Shown: in pieces, positions 28,989 through 37,739 of the stretch
Position numbering within the stretch: position 1 is the stretch's first letter
How the letters are laid out: every line of letters starts with the position of its first letter
From: Streptomyces tibetensis
Lineage (GTDB): Bacteria; Actinomycetota; Actinomycetes; Streptomycetales; Streptomycetaceae
Length of the DNA stretch: 64,000 nucleotides
NCBI RefSeq assembly: GCF_007655005.1
Contig: NZ_SZVW01000007.1
Location: 186,001-250,000 of the forward strand
Direction: 5' to 3'
The notes under the pieces: generated by a model
What the model saw: the letters and a program-made list of their open reading frames with translations, nothing else
Databases searched by the model: none
What the model was told of the DNA's origin: nothing
Translations under genes and position numbers: made by a program

Positions 28989-29705
28989 TCAGCCGCGGCC
29001 GGCCTTCCGGCGCCGCAGCACCAGGAACCCACCAGCCGCCACCAGCGCCGCCGCCACACCGGACAGCACACCCACCGGCGCCCCGTTGCCCGTCTCGGCG
29101 AGACCACCGTCGCCACCACCCTGCGGCGACGCCGACGACGAAGGCGACGAGGACGGCGACGGCGACGCCGGCACACCCCCACCGGCCGACGCGCTCGGCG
29201 ACGCCGACACACCCGGCTCACCCGACGGCGTCCCGGACGCCCCCGACGAAGGCGACGCGGACGCCGAAGCCGACGGCGTCGAACCACCCGGCCCCTGCTC
29301 GTCCCCGCAGTCCGACCAGAACACCTTGTGCTTGGCCGACCCCTTCTCACCCTCGAACTTCCAGAACAACTTGTAATGCCCGTCGGCCAGCGACAGATCC
29401 TCGGTCCGGCCCCCACCCTCGGCGTCCAGCGTCAGCACACCGGACTCCACCGTCTCCCCCTTGTTCTCACTCGGAGGGATCGCGTCGATGCGCCAGTCCA
29501 CCTTCTGACCACCGTCGAAACCGAAGGCGTCCAGGTAGAAGGCGCACACATGCGGCTCGTTACGGGGCAGCTCCTCACCCGTCGAGGCATCGTGGATCTT
29601 CACCGTGCCGTTGTCGCCGGGCGGAGTGGCGTGGGCGGCCGGAGCGAGCAGGAGGACCGCGCAAGCGGCAGCGCAGACAGCGCCGAGGCGCGAGAGGGTT
29701 CGCAT
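28989..29705 (-). CDS. LAXTG cell-wall-anchored surface protein
   Basis: A 238-residue sortase substrate. A signal peptide (VCAAACAVLLLAPAAHA, cleavage about residue 27) is followed by a globular domain with two Cys (HVCAFYLDAFG, FWSDCGDE), a long Ser/Pro/Ala/Gly linker, then the sorting motif LAETG, a hydrophobic span (VLSGVAAALVAAGGFLVL) and a basic tail RRRKAGRG. LAXTG is the motif recognised by class E sortases of Streptomyces. No sortase gene is nearby, so anchoring must use one encoded elsewhere. The start ATG lies at 29705. Confidence 0.88.
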   Translation of the reverse strand: MRTLSRLGAVCAAACAVLLLAPAAHATPPGDNGTVKIHDASTGEELPRNEPHVCAFYLDAFGFDGGQKVDWRIDAIPPSENKGETVESGVLTLDAEGGGRTEDLSLADGHYKLFWKFEGEKGSAKHKVFWSDCGDEQGPGGSTPSASASASPSSGASGTPSGEPGVSASPSASAGGGVPASPSPSSSPSSSASPQGGGDGGLAETGNGAPVGVLSGVAAALVAAGGFLVLRRRKAGRG

Positions 29706-29840
29706 AACGGGGAGTCCATCTTCGAGAAGTGACCGAGAAGATGTGGAGGGGGCGGCTCAGCTTCCAGCCTCGCCCGGCAGCACGTCAATCACGAACACAC
29801 AACACTCTCCCCGCCACACGGGAGACAACACCCCCACCCC

Positions 29841-30332
29841 TCACACGGCAACGAACGCCGCCGTCAGCAACGCCACCCCCGACAACGCCATCACCCACGC
29901 GAGCCGCGTCCGCAGCAGACCACCCGCCACCACGACCGACGCCAGCAACAACGCCCCACCGAGCGGAACCCACGCGTACACAACCCCCGCCGGACCCGAA
30001 CGCACCGCGTCATCACCACCGGGCTTCACCACCACCGTGTAGGTCCGGCCCCGCTCCACCGCGACCGACTTCTCCAGCACCACCCGCGCCCGCGGCTGCG
30101 AACCCTCCGACAACGGCGTGAACCGGCCCCAGCACGTGTCCGGCCCGCACCGCGCCACCTCGACCGTGCCCTGCTCCCGGCCCTTCGTCAGCATCACGTG
30201 CTGCGCGGTGCCCCACGACGCCCACACCCCCGCGATCAGGATCAGCACCGCGACCGTGCCCATCGCCGCGAACCGCCCGAACCGCAGCACGACGGCCGAA
30301 GCCCGGGACGGAGAGGGGGCAGTGGCAGGCAT
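29841..30332 (-). CDS. Two- to four-span membrane protein of unknown function
   Basis: A 163-residue protein. Hydrophobic segments are seen near residues 22-42 (AAMGTVAVLILIAGVWASW) and two more near the C-terminus (VPLGGALLLASVVVAGGLL; WVMALSGVALLTAAFVAV). The loop between contains CGPDTCWG, a possible disulfide, and a predicted extracellular beta-like stretch. Two possible ATG codons (30344 and 30332) exist and neither has a clear binding site; the 30332 codon lies inside an 11-bp hairpin. It follows pth on the same strand by 54 bases. Confidence 0.65.
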   Translation of the reverse strand: MPATAPSPSRASAVVLRFGRFAAMGTVAVLILIAGVWASWGTAQHVMLTKGREQGTVEVARCGPDTCWGRFTPLSEGSQPRARVVLEKSVAVERGRTYTVVVKPGGDDAVRSGPAGVVYAWVPLGGALLLASVVVAGGLLRTRLAWVMALSGVALLTAAFVAV

Positions 30333-30386
30333 GGCCGGGATCATTGGCCATGCCTGAACGGCCCGTCAACCTCGGTGGGTGACAAG

Positions 30387-30989
30387 TCAGGAGTTGTACG
30401 TGCTTTGCGCCCGCTCCAGCCCCTCGATCACCAGAGCCTCCACCGCATCCGCCGCCCGGTCCACGAAGTAGTCCAGCTCCTTGCGCTCCGTCGACGAGAA
30501 ATCCTTCAGCACGAAATCCGCCACCTGCATCCGCCCCGGCGGCCGCCCGATCCCGAACCGCACCCGGTGATACTCCGCACCGAAGGCCTTCGTCATCGAC
30601 TTCAGCCCGTTGTGGCCGTTGTCCCCGCCACCGAGCTTCAGCCGCAGCACCCCGTAGTCGATGTCCAACTCGTCATGCACCGCCACCACATGATCCACCG
30701 GCACCTTGTAGAAATCCCGCAGCGCGTTCACCGGCCCACCCGACAGGTTCATGTAGGACATCGGCTTCGCCAGAACCACCCGCCGGTTCAACGGCCCCGG
30801 CGGCCCGATCCGGCCCTCGATCACCTGTGCCTGAGCCTTGCCGGCTCGCTTGAACCTTCCCCCGATCCGATCCGCCAGCAGATCGGCCACCATGAAACCC
30901 ACGTTGTGCCGGTTCCCGGCGTACTCCGGCCCCGGGTTGCCCAGCCCCACGATCAGCCAGGGAGCGGCGGCATCGGTCGTCACGTCCAT
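30387..30989 (-). CDS. pth: Peptidyl-tRNA hydrolase
   Basis: A 200-residue enzyme that releases peptides from stalled peptidyl-tRNAs. Family motifs are clear: [20 protein letters not shown] (about residues 13-32, with the catalytic His and Asn), [31 protein letters not shown] and GHNGLKS. It lies 69 bases downstream of rplY on the same strand, the usual rplY-pth pairing. Confidence 0.96.
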   Translation of the reverse strand: MDVTTDAAAPWLIVGLGNPGPEYAGNRHNVGFMVADLLADRIGGRFKRAGKAQAQVIEGRIGPPGPLNRRVVLAKPMSYMNLSGGPVNALRDFYKVPVDHVVAVHDELDIDYGVLRLKLGGGDNGHNGLKSMTKAFGAEYHRVRFGIGRPPGRMQVADFVLKDFSSTERKELDYFVDRAADAVEALVIEGLERAQSTYNS

Positions 30990-31058
30990 GTCTCCTTCAT
31001 ACGCGTCGGCCGCTGCCCCGCACGGGAACAGCGGCCGACGAAACGACGACGCAGAGGA

Positions 31059-31661
31059 TCAGGCCTCCGCGGCCTCGTCACCCTCGGTCTCTTCGCCCTC
31101 GGCGGCCTCCTCGGCCTGCGCGGCCAGGACCTGCAGGACGACGGTGTCCTCCTCGACGGCCAGCGTCGTGCCCTTCGGCAGCGGGATGTCCTTGGCGAGG
31201 ATGGAGTCACCGGCCGTCAGACCCTCGACGGAGACGGTCACGGACTCCGGGATGTGCGTGGCCTCGGCCTCGACCGGCAGCGCGTTCAGCACGTGCTCCA
31301 GCAGGTTGCCGCCCGGGGCCAGCTCACCCTCGGTGTGGACGTAGATCTCGACGTTGACCTGCTCGCCGCGCTTGACCAGCTGCAGGTCCACGTGCTCCAG
31401 GAAACCCTTCAGCGGGTCACGCTGCACCGACTTCGGAATCGCCAGCTCGTTCGTCTTGCCGTCGATGTCCAGCGCGATCAGCACGTTCGGCGTACGCAGC
31501 GCCATCAGCAGGTCGTGCCCCGGCAGGGTCAGGTGCACCGGGTCCGAACCGTGCCCGTACAGGACACCCGGAACCTTGTCTTCACGACGGATACGGCGCG
31601 CGGCACCCTTGCCGAACTCGGTGCGCGTCGCGGCGGAGATCTTCACCTCGGACATAGTCAC
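31059..31661 (-). CDS. rplY: 50S ribosomal protein L25 / general stress protein Ctc
   Basis: A 200-residue two-domain L25 of the CTC type. The N-terminal 5S-rRNA-binding domain begins KISAATRTEFGKGAARRIRR and includes DKVPGVLYGHG. The C-terminal beta domain (GEQVNVEIYVHTEGE onward) ends with an acidic tail rich in Glu/Ala. The start ATG has a purine-rich gagtgac upstream. It precedes pth and lies downstream of prs beyond a terminator. Confidence 0.95.
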   Translation of the reverse strand: MTMSEVKISAATRTEFGKGAARRIRREDKVPGVLYGHGSDPVHLTLPGHDLLMALRTPNVLIALDIDGKTNELAIPKSVQRDPLKGFLEHVDLQLVKRGEQVNVEIYVHTEGELAPGGNLLEHVLNALPVEAEATHIPESVTVSVEGLTAGDSILAKDIPLPKGTTLAVEEDTVVLQVLAAQAEEAAEGEETEGDEAAEA

Positions 31662-31761
31662 TCCTCGAAGTCAGAAACGGACGTGGTCACCCGGCCACGA
31701 ACGGCCTGCTACGAAGAGCGCGTCGATAACGGACAACCGCATCCCGTAGAAACAACGGGAA

Positions 31762-31811
31762 CGGCCTCCCTCGCCGAGCAACTGCAGCAGTCTACTCGGC
31801 AAGGGAGGCCG
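31762..31811 (-). terminator. Hairpin terminator after prs
   Basis: cggcctccctcgccgag (31762-31778) and ctcggcaagggaggccg (31795-31811) form a 17-bp stem with one mismatch and a 16-base loop. On the minus strand it follows the prs stop and precedes the rplY leader. Confidence 0.75.
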
Positions 31812-31846
31812 CACCCAAAACGATCTACAAACGCTCCCGCAGGGGC

Positions 31847-32827
31847 CTACTGCTCGTCGAACAGGCTCGTCACCGAACCGTCCTCGAACACCTCACGCAC
31901 GGCCCTCGCGATCGTCGGCGCGATCGACAGCACCGAGATCTTGTCCATGTCACTGCTCAGCTCACCCGGCGTCGGCAGCGTGTTCGTGAACACGAACTCA
32001 CTCACCCGCGAATTCTTCAGGCGGTCGCTCGCGGGGCCCGACAGCACACCGTGCGTCGCCGTCACGATCACGTCCTCCGCACCGTGCGCGAACAGCGCGT
32101 CCGCCGCGGCACAGATCGTCCCACCGGTGTCGATCATGTCGTCCACCAGCACACACACGCGACCCTTCACCTCACCCACGACCTCGTGGACGGTGACCTG
32201 GTTCGCGACGTCCTTGTCACGCCGCTTGTGCACGATCGCCAGCGGCGCACCCAGCCGGTCGCACCAGCGGTCCGCGACCCGCACCCGGCCCGCGTCCGGC
32301 GACACGACCGTCAGCTTCTCCCGGTCCACCTTCCGGCCCACGTAGTCCGCCAGCAGCGGCAGCGCGAACAGGTGGTCCACCGGACCGTCGAAGAAGCCCT
32401 GGATCTGGTCCGTGTGCAGATCCACCGTCAGGATCCGGTCCGCACCCGCGGTCTTCATCATGTCCGCGATCAGACGCGCCGAAATCGGTTCACGTCCACG
32501 GTGCTTCTTGTCCTGCCGCGCGTAACCGTAGAACGGCACGATGACCGTGATGGATCGGGCCGACGCACGCTTCAGCGCGTCGATCATGATCAACTGCTCC
32601 ATGATCCACTTGTTGATCGGAGCCGTGTGGCTCTGGATCAGGAAGCAGTCGGCACCACGCGCCGACTCCTGATAACGCACATAAATCTCACCATTGGCGA
32701 AGTCGAAGGCCTTCGTCGGGACAACCCCGACACCCAGCTGTTGGGCGACCTCCTCCGCAAGCTCGGGGTGGGCGCGGCCGGAGAAGAACATCAACTTCTT
32801 CTCGCCGGTCGTCTTGATCCCGGTCAC
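31847..32827 (-). CDS. prs: Ribose-phosphate pyrophosphokinase
   Basis: A 326-residue enzyme making phosphoribosyl pyrophosphate from ribose-5-phosphate and ATP for nucleotide, histidine and tryptophan synthesis. The DLHTDQIQGFFDGPVDHLFA metal/ATP segment, the ARQDKKHRGREPISARL flexible loop and the PRPP-binding CVLVDDMIDTGGTI motif (about residues 220-234) are intact. It lies 135 bases downstream of glmU, the widespread glmU-prs arrangement. Confidence 0.97.
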   Translation of the reverse strand: MTGIKTTGEKKLMFFSGRAHPELAEEVAQQLGVGVVPTKAFDFANGEIYVRYQESARGADCFLIQSHTAPINKWIMEQLIMIDALKRASARSITVIVPFYGYARQDKKHRGREPISARLIADMMKTAGADRILTVDLHTDQIQGFFDGPVDHLFALPLLADYVGRKVDREKLTVVSPDAGRVRVADRWCDRLGAPLAIVHKRRDKDVANQVTVHEVVGEVKGRVCVLVDDMIDTGGTICAAADALFAHGAEDVIVTATHGVLSGPASDRLKNSRVSEFVFTNTLPTPGELSSDMDKISVLSIAPTIARAVREVFEDGSVTSLFDEQ

Positions 32828-32962
32828 AGCACTGTCTCCTCAGAGGTGTCGCAGCTAGGGGTCGAGAAACCTCGCAGCCGGCTTGCCGGAGGCCGTCTCA
32901 GCTGGTGGGGGTGCGGGTGTGCACTTATCACCGTACGCCGTGTTTCAGGCATAGGTTTCCGG

Positions 32963-34411
32963 TCAGCCCTCACCGGCCGACTCCCGGGAAGCCGCCTCCG
33001 CCGCCTTCGCGGCCGCGCTCCCCGGACGCTTACGAGCCACCCAACCCTCGATATTCCGCTGCTGACCACGGGCCACGGCCAACGAACCCGCCGGCACATC
33101 CTTCGTGATCACGGACCCCGCAGCGGTGTACGCACCGTCCCCCACCGTGACAGGCGCCACAAACATGTTGTCCGAGCCCGTCCGGCAATGCGAACCGATG
33201 GTCGTGTGGTGCTTCTCCTGACCGTCGTAGTTCACGAACACGCTCGCGGCACCGATGTTGGTCTGCTCACCGATCGTCGCGTCCCCCACGTACGACAGGT
33301 GCGGCACCTTCGTCCCGTCCCCGATCGACGCGTTCTTCGTCTCCACGTACGTCCCGATCTTGCCCTTCGCGCCCAGCCGCGTCCCCGGACGCAGATACGC
33401 GTACGGCCCCACCGTCGCCTCCGCGCCGACCTCGGCACCCGACGCCACGGTGTTGTCCACCCGCGCACCCGCACCCACCCGGGTGTCGGTCAGCCGCGAG
33501 TTGGGCCCGACCTCCGCGCCCGCGGCCAGATGCGTCGCGCCGTGCAGCTGCGTACCCGGGTGCACGACGGCGTCCTGCTCGAACGTGACCGTCACGTCGA
33601 TGAAGGTCGTCGCCGGATCGATCACGGTCACACCGGCCAGCATCGCCTCGGTCAGCAAACGGTCGTTCAGGATCCGCCGCGCCTCCGACAGCTGCACACG
33701 GTTGTTGATCCCCGCGATCTCACGATGGTCACCGGCCACCGACGCCCCCACCCGGTGCCCCGCCTCTCGCAGGATCCCGAGCACATCGGTCAGGTACTCC
33801 TCGCCCTGGCTGTTGTCCGTCCGCACCTTCTTCAGCGCGTCCGCCAGCAGCTGCCCGTCGAACGCGAACACCCCCGAATTGATCTCACGGATCGACCGCT
33901 GCGCGTCGGAGGCGTCCTTGTGCTCGACGATGGCCGTCACGGCCCCGGTGGCGTCGTCCCGCACGATCCGCCCGTACCCCGTCGCGTCCGGCACCTCGGC
34001 GGTCAGCACGGTGACCGCGTTGCCGTCGGCGGAGTGCGTCTCGGCGAGGGCCCGCAGGGTGGCGCCGGTCAGCAGGGGAGTGTCCCCGCACACGACGACG
34101 ACCGTCCCGCCGACGGACCCGCCCAGCTCCTCCAGACCCATCCGCACGGCGTGCCCGGTGCCGTTCTGCTCGGCCTGCACGGCGGTACGCACGTCAGGGG
34201 CGATCTCACCGAGATGCGCGGTGACCTTCTCACGGGCGTGGCCGACCACGACGACCAGATGCTCGGGCTGCAGCTCGCCGGCGGAGGCGAGGACATGACC
34301 CACGAGACTGCGACCGCAGAGCTCGTGCAGGACCTTGGGTGTGGCCGACTTCATACGGGTGCCCTCACCCGCTGCGAGAACGACGACGGCTGCCGGGCGG
34401 TTGGCGCTCAC
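32963..34411 (-). CDS. glmU: Bifunctional UDP-N-acetylglucosamine pyrophosphorylase / glucosamine-1-phosphate acetyltransferase
   Basis: A 482-residue enzyme of peptidoglycan precursor synthesis. The N-terminal uridyltransferase has [20 protein letters not shown]; the C-terminal half is a left-handed beta-helix with hexapeptide repeats (for example [30 protein letters not shown]) and the acetyltransferase His region GHCRTG-like ([18 protein letters not shown]). The GTG at 34411 is chosen because gaaggg precedes it and homologues start at [11 protein letters not shown]. Residues after about 455 form an Ala-rich tail common in actinobacteria. Confidence 0.96.
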   Translation of the reverse strand: MSANRPAAVVVLAAGEGTRMKSATPKVLHELCGRSLVGHVLASAGELQPEHLVVVVGHAREKVTAHLGEIAPDVRTAVQAEQNGTGHAVRMGLEELGGSVGGTVVVVCGDTPLLTGATLRALAETHSADGNAVTVLTAEVPDATGYGRIVRDDATGAVTAIVEHKDASDAQRSIREINSGVFAFDGQLLADALKKVRTDNSQGEEYLTDVLGILREAGHRVGASVAGDHREIAGINNRVQLSEARRILNDRLLTEAMLAGVTVIDPATTFIDVTVTFEQDAVVHPGTQLHGATHLAAGAEVGPNSRLTDTRVGAGARVDNTVASGAEVGAEATVGPYAYLRPGTRLGAKGKIGTYVETKNASIGDGTKVPHLSYVGDATIGEQTNIGAASVFVNYDGQEKHHTTIGSHCRTGSDNMFVAPVTVGDGAYTAAGSVITKDVPAGSLAVARGQQRNIEGWVARKRPGSAAAKAAEAASRESAGEG

Positions 34412-34542
34412 GGGATGCCCTTCGGCTGTGGATGGGGTGGGGTGACATCCGCAGGATACCGGGGGGTTTTGTGGGGGGCATGGGTGCGGGTCCCGACCCA
34501 GAGATTGTGGGGCAGGACCCGAACTGAGGCCTTCGGCGCCGG

Positions 34543-34618
34543 TGGCTCCCCCGCAAGGATTCGAACCTTGTCCTGCTGGTACCAAAAACCAGTGTGCTGC
34601 CAGTTACACCACGGGGGA
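34543..34618 (-). tRNA. tRNA-Gln (anticodon UUG)
   Basis: The 76-base minus-strand gene folds into a full cloverleaf: acceptor TCCCCCG/CGGGGGA, D-arm within GTGTAACTGGCAGCAC, anticodon arm CTGGT-TTTTGGT-ACCAG with anticodon TTG, T-arm CAAGG-TTCGAAT-CCTTG, discriminator G and an encoded CCA. The 5' end is only 14 bases after the stop of the HTH/LAGLIDADG-like gene, so read-through transcription from that gene is possible. Confidence 0.95.
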
Positions 34619-34632
34619 CAGCGCCTCAGACC

Positions 34633-35499
34633 TTACCGGAGACGTGCTTCGGCATGGGTCACGATGCCGCCCCACCAGCCCTCGATGCGGTTGTACAACT
34701 CGGCACTTCGGGTCACGGTGACGGCCAGGCAGCCGTGGTAATCATCGCCGGTGTTCTTCCGGACGGTCTTGGGGTTGTGCTTCTTGAGCGTCGGCTTGGC
34801 GAAGACCGAGGTGTCGACGTCGGCAACCTTCGCCCAGAATCGGTGAGCAGCGTCCACATCCGCTGATTCATGGATGAGTACCCGGAACCGCAGGCGCTCC
34901 CGGTCCACCCCGAGCAGGTCGAGCCAGGCGAGGTAGACCTGGATCACTCCAGGGTCACTGTTGACGAACACGGCCCGCTCGCGCCGGTCGTACGGCTTGC
35001 TCTTGGCGCCTTCGGCCCAGTACAGGGCGACGCCTGTGAGGAACAGCTCTCGATCCGTGAGTTGCCCGGCTTCCTGCGAGGCGGCCTCCTTGACGCGCTC
35101 GCGCTCTTCGTCCTGAGTGGCGCGGAGACGGGCGAGGCCCGCTTGCATGAGGGCCAACTGCTCCTCCGGCGTGTACCGGGGTTCAGGCTTCGGCAGATCC
35201 CGCACCCATAGGGACACCGAACTCCTCGAGCACCCCAGCTCCGCCTCGATCTGGTCGTACGTCCAGCCCTGGAGGCGGAGCTCCCTCGCCTTCTCCCTCA
35301 TGTCGTCCTTTGCGTTCGGGCGCTTCGTCCAGGCCGGGGGCGGTTCTCCCTTTACCAGTTGGTTGAGGATGTCGTTGTTGTAGATCTTCAGCTCGTCTCG
35401 GATCTGGCGAAGGCTGAGTCCCTGGCGGCGGAGTGCCACCGCCTTCTCCCGCAACCCCTCGAAGTCGGCGTATTTGCCGGGTGCATGTGTCATACGCAT
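34633..35499 (-). CDS. Protein with two HTH-like segments and a LAGLIDADG-like C-terminal domain
   Basis: A 288-residue protein of unknown function. Residues about 15-50 (LREKAVALRRQGLSLRQIRD) and 68-100 (ELRLQGWTYDQIEAELGCSR) look like two resolvase/sigma-like helix-turn-helix units. The C-terminal half (from about 150) has the pattern GVALYWAEGAKS, VFVNSDPGVIQVYLAWL, FRVLIHES, AHRFWAKV and CLAVTVTRSAELYNRIEGWW, which resembles the LAGLIDADG homing-endonuclease fold but without a recognisable catalytic acidic pair. It may be a DNA-binding relic or regulator. Codon use looks less GC-biased than its neighbours, and it abuts tRNA-Gln, hinting at acquisition. Either of two ATGs (35499 or 35493) could be the start. 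Confidence 0.7.
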   Translation of the reverse strand: MRMTHAPGKYADFEGLREKAVALRRQGLSLRQIRDELKIYNNDILNQLVKGEPPPAWTKRPNAKDDMREKARELRLQGWTYDQIEAELGCSRSSVSLWVRDLPKPEPRYTPEEQLALMQAGLARLRATQDEERERVKEAASQEAGQLTDRELFLTGVALYWAEGAKSKPYDRRERAVFVNSDPGVIQVYLAWLDLLGVDRERLRFRVLIHESADVDAAHRFWAKVADVDTSVFAKPTLKKHNPKTVRKNTGDDYHGCLAVTVTRSAELYNRIEGWWGGIVTHAEARLR

Positions 35500-35661
35500 A
35501 CCGTCCGGGCGGAATGGAGGCCTCCGGGGTCGAACGGTGTGCGATTCAGCAGTTCGAGGGATATCGGGTGGTATCGCGGCCGAACGGTCACGGAGTGTGG
35601 TGTAGGCCAGTCCGGGAAATGGGACGGAAAACCGGCGGGGGCCGCCCGTAGGCTGGGAGGC

Positions 35662-36999
35662 ATGACCGCGACGGGGGAAGACCATGTGACGGCCCGGGGA
35701 GGGCCGTGGTGGTGGGCCAGGCGGCGTAGCGCCGTGTTCGATGCGAGCCTGGCCGTGGTGTCCGCGCTGGAGTGCGCGTTGGAGGGGATCCCGTTCGCGC
35801 GGGACGCGGGGATCCCGGTGGCGGCGGGGGTCGTCTTCGGGCTGTTGGCCGGTTCCGTGCTGCTCGTGCGGCGGCGGTGGCCGGTCGCCGTGGTGCTGGT
35901 GTCCATCGCCATCACGCCGGCCGAGATGGGCTTCCTGATGGGGGTCGTCGGCCTCTACACGCTGGCCGCGGCGGAGCTGCCCCGGCGGATCATCGGCTCG
36001 CTGGCGGGGATGTCGCTGGTGGGGACGCTGATCGTGACGTTCGTGAAGACGCGGCAGGACATGTCGCGGGGGGACCTGGACATAGGGGACTGGTTCGTTC
36101 CCTTCGCGGCGATCACGATGTCGCTGGGCTTCACGGCGCCGCCGGTGCTGCTGGGCCTGTATGTGGGGGCGCGGCGGCGGCTGATGGAGAGCCTGCGGGA
36201 GCGGGCGGACAGTCTGGAGCGGGAGCTTCAGTTGCTGGCGGAGCGGGCTGAGGAGCGGGCCGAGTGGGCCCGGAACGAGGAGCGGACGCGGATCGCGCGG
36301 GAGATGCACGATGTGGTCGCGCATCGGGTGAGCCTGATGGTGGTGCATGCCGCGGCGCTCCAGGCGGTGGCCCGGAAGGATCCGGAGAAGGCCGTCAGGA
36401 ACGCCGCGTTGGTGGGGGACATGGGGCGGCAGGCGCTGACGGAGCTGCGGGAGATGCTCGGGGTGCTGCGCAGTGGTGGGGACGGGCCACCGCGTGGCCT
36501 GTCGGCACCGGCATCGGCATCGACATCGTCGCCGACGGCGGCGGCGGTGCCGTTGGCGGCGGTGGGGGTGGCCGCGGCTGCTGCGGCTTCGCGGGCGGCG
36601 GACGACGACGGTCCGTCTCTGGCGGAGATCGAGGACTTGGTGGGGCAGTCGGCTGCCGCGGGGATGGTGGTGGCGTTGTCGGTGGAGGGGGATGTGCGGT
36701 CGTATGCGCCGCTGGTGGAGCAGACGGCGTATCGGGTGGTGCAGGAGGCGTTGACGAACGTCCACAAGCACGCGGCCGGGGCGAAGACGTATGTGCGGTT
36801 GGCCCATCGGGTGTCGGAGATCGCGATGCAGGTGGAGAACGAGCCTGCTGAGGAGGCGGCGTCGTCGGCCGGGTTGCCGTCCGGGGGGAACGGGCTGGTG
36901 GGGATGAGGGAGCGGGTCTCGGCGCTGGGCGGGGTGTTCGTGTCCGGGCCGACGGATGCGGGGGGTTTTCGGGTGTCGGCGGTTATTCCGGCGTCGTAG
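35662..36999 (+). CDS. Orphan NarL-type sensor histidine kinase
   Basis: A 445-residue membrane kinase. The N-terminal 160 residues have four to six hydrophobic segments (GIPVAAGVVFGLLAGSVLLV, LMGVVGLYTLAAAEL, FAAITMSLGFTAPPVLLGLY). A HisKA_3 dimerisation region follows with the phosphorylated His near residue 216 (IAREMHDVVAHRVSLMV), a low-complexity Ala/Ser/Pro-rich insertion (about 275-315), and an HATPase domain with the N box QEALTNVHKHA and G motif GNGLVGMRERVSALGG. A -10-like TAGGCT ends 7 bases before the ATG, supporting a leaderless start at 35662; a GTG at 35686 with a good binding site is the alternative. No response regulator is adjacent. Confidence 0.88.
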   Translation: MTATGEDHVTARGGPWWWARRRSAVFDASLAVVSALECALEGIPFARDAGIPVAAGVVFGLLAGSVLLVRRRWPVAVVLVSIAITPAEMGFLMGVVGLYTLAAAELPRRIIGSLAGMSLVGTLIVTFVKTRQDMSRGDLDIGDWFVPFAAITMSLGFTAPPVLLGLYVGARRRLMESLRERADSLERELQLLAERAEERAEWARNEERTRIAREMHDVVAHRVSLMVVHAAALQAVARKDPEKAVRNAALVGDMGRQALTELREMLGVLRSGGDGPPRGLSAPASASTSSPTAAAVPLAAVGVAAAAAASRAADDDGPSLAEIEDLVGQSAAAGMVVALSVEGDVRSYAPLVEQTAYRVVQEALTNVHKHAAGAKTYVRLAHRVSEIAMQVENEPAEEAASSAGLPSGGNGLVGMRERVSALGGVFVSGPTDAGGFRVSAVIPAS

Positions 37000-37002
37000 C
37001 CC

Positions 37003-37137
37003 GCTGCGGTGCGTGGCGTGCTGCGGTCTGTGGCCTGCTGCGGTGCGTGGCGTGCTGCGGTCTGTGGCCTGCTGCGGTGCGTGGCGTGTTGCGGCATTGG
37101 CCCGCTGATGTGCGTGGCGTGTTGCGGTGCGTGGCCC
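37003..37137. repeat. Four tandem ~34-bp repeats after the histidine kinase
   Basis: Units beginning gctgcggtgcgtggcgtg start at 37003, 37037, 37071 and 37104 (34, 34 and 33 bases apart). The first two units are identical and the last two diverge. The array begins three bases after the kinase stop and ends just before the converging SUKH-3 gene. Confidence 0.85.
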
Positions 37138-37151
37138 GCCGGGGCTCGTGG

Positions 37152-37646
37152 TCAGCCTGTGGTGAGGCGTGGGGGTGCGGTGCCGGCGATGAGGGCGGCG
37201 AGGGCCTGGTCGATGTCGGGGCCGAGGTACCAGTCGCCGGTGTGGTCGAGGGTGTAGACGCGGCCGTCGGTGTCGATGGCGAGGAGGGCTTGGCTGTCGG
37301 TTTCGGCGCCGAGGGGGCAGACGTCGGTGCCGAGGGCGCGGCCGAGGTCGCCGAGGGTGCGGGCCATGTGGAGGCCGTGGAGTGGGTCGAGGTGGAGGTG
37401 GGCGGGGGCGACCTGGCGGCCGGGGCCGGTGGGGGTGATGTGGAGTCCGCCGAATTCGGCCCAGGCTTCGACGGCGGCGGGGAAGACGGTGTGGCGGTGG
37501 CCCGCGGGGGAGGCGTGGTCGCGCAGGGCGTCGGCCCAGATCTCGGCTTGTTTGATGTCCCAGCGCCCGGGTTGCCAGCCGGCGGCGCGCAGGGCGGCGT
37601 CGACGGGTACGGCGAAGCGGGTGGTGGAGGTGCGGTCGGTGTGCAT
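37152..37646 (-). CDS. SUKH-3-family immunity-like protein
   Basis: A 164-residue soluble protein resembling the SUKH-3 family (FAVPVDAALRAAGWQPGR, FPAAVEAWAEFGGLHIT, PLGAETDSQALLAIDTDGRV, WYLGPDIDQALAALIAG). SUKH proteins are immunity partners of polymorphic toxins, often nucleases or deaminases. Here it lies 93 bases downstream of a YwqJ-type deaminase gene on the same strand, which is the expected toxin-then-immunity order. The ATG at 37646 fits the family; the upstream binding site is cgagacgaagggcag. Confidence 0.82.
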   Translation of the reverse strand: MHTDRTSTTRFAVPVDAALRAAGWQPGRWDIKQAEIWADALRDHASPAGHRHTVFPAAVEAWAEFGGLHITPTGPGRQVAPAHLHLDPLHGLHMARTLGDLGRALGTDVCPLGAETDSQALLAIDTDGRVYTLDHTGDWYLGPDIDQALAALIAGTAPPRLTTG

Positions 37647-37739
37647 CTGCCCTTCGTCTCGTCGAGGTCATGGGGTGGCGGCGGGTGTGCGCGGGCGCGC
37701 GCCGAGTGTGGTGGCTGTGCGGTGTGGGGGTGGGGGGCG

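Noticed and set aside
34543..34618. tRNA-Gln as an integration site of a mobile element
   Set aside because: No integrase gene and no direct repeat of the tRNA 3' end were seen, and the housekeeping glmU gene follows on the 3' side.
37003..37137. A CRISPR array after the histidine kinase
   Set aside because: The 34-bp units are contiguous with no unique spacers, so this is a simple tandem repeat.
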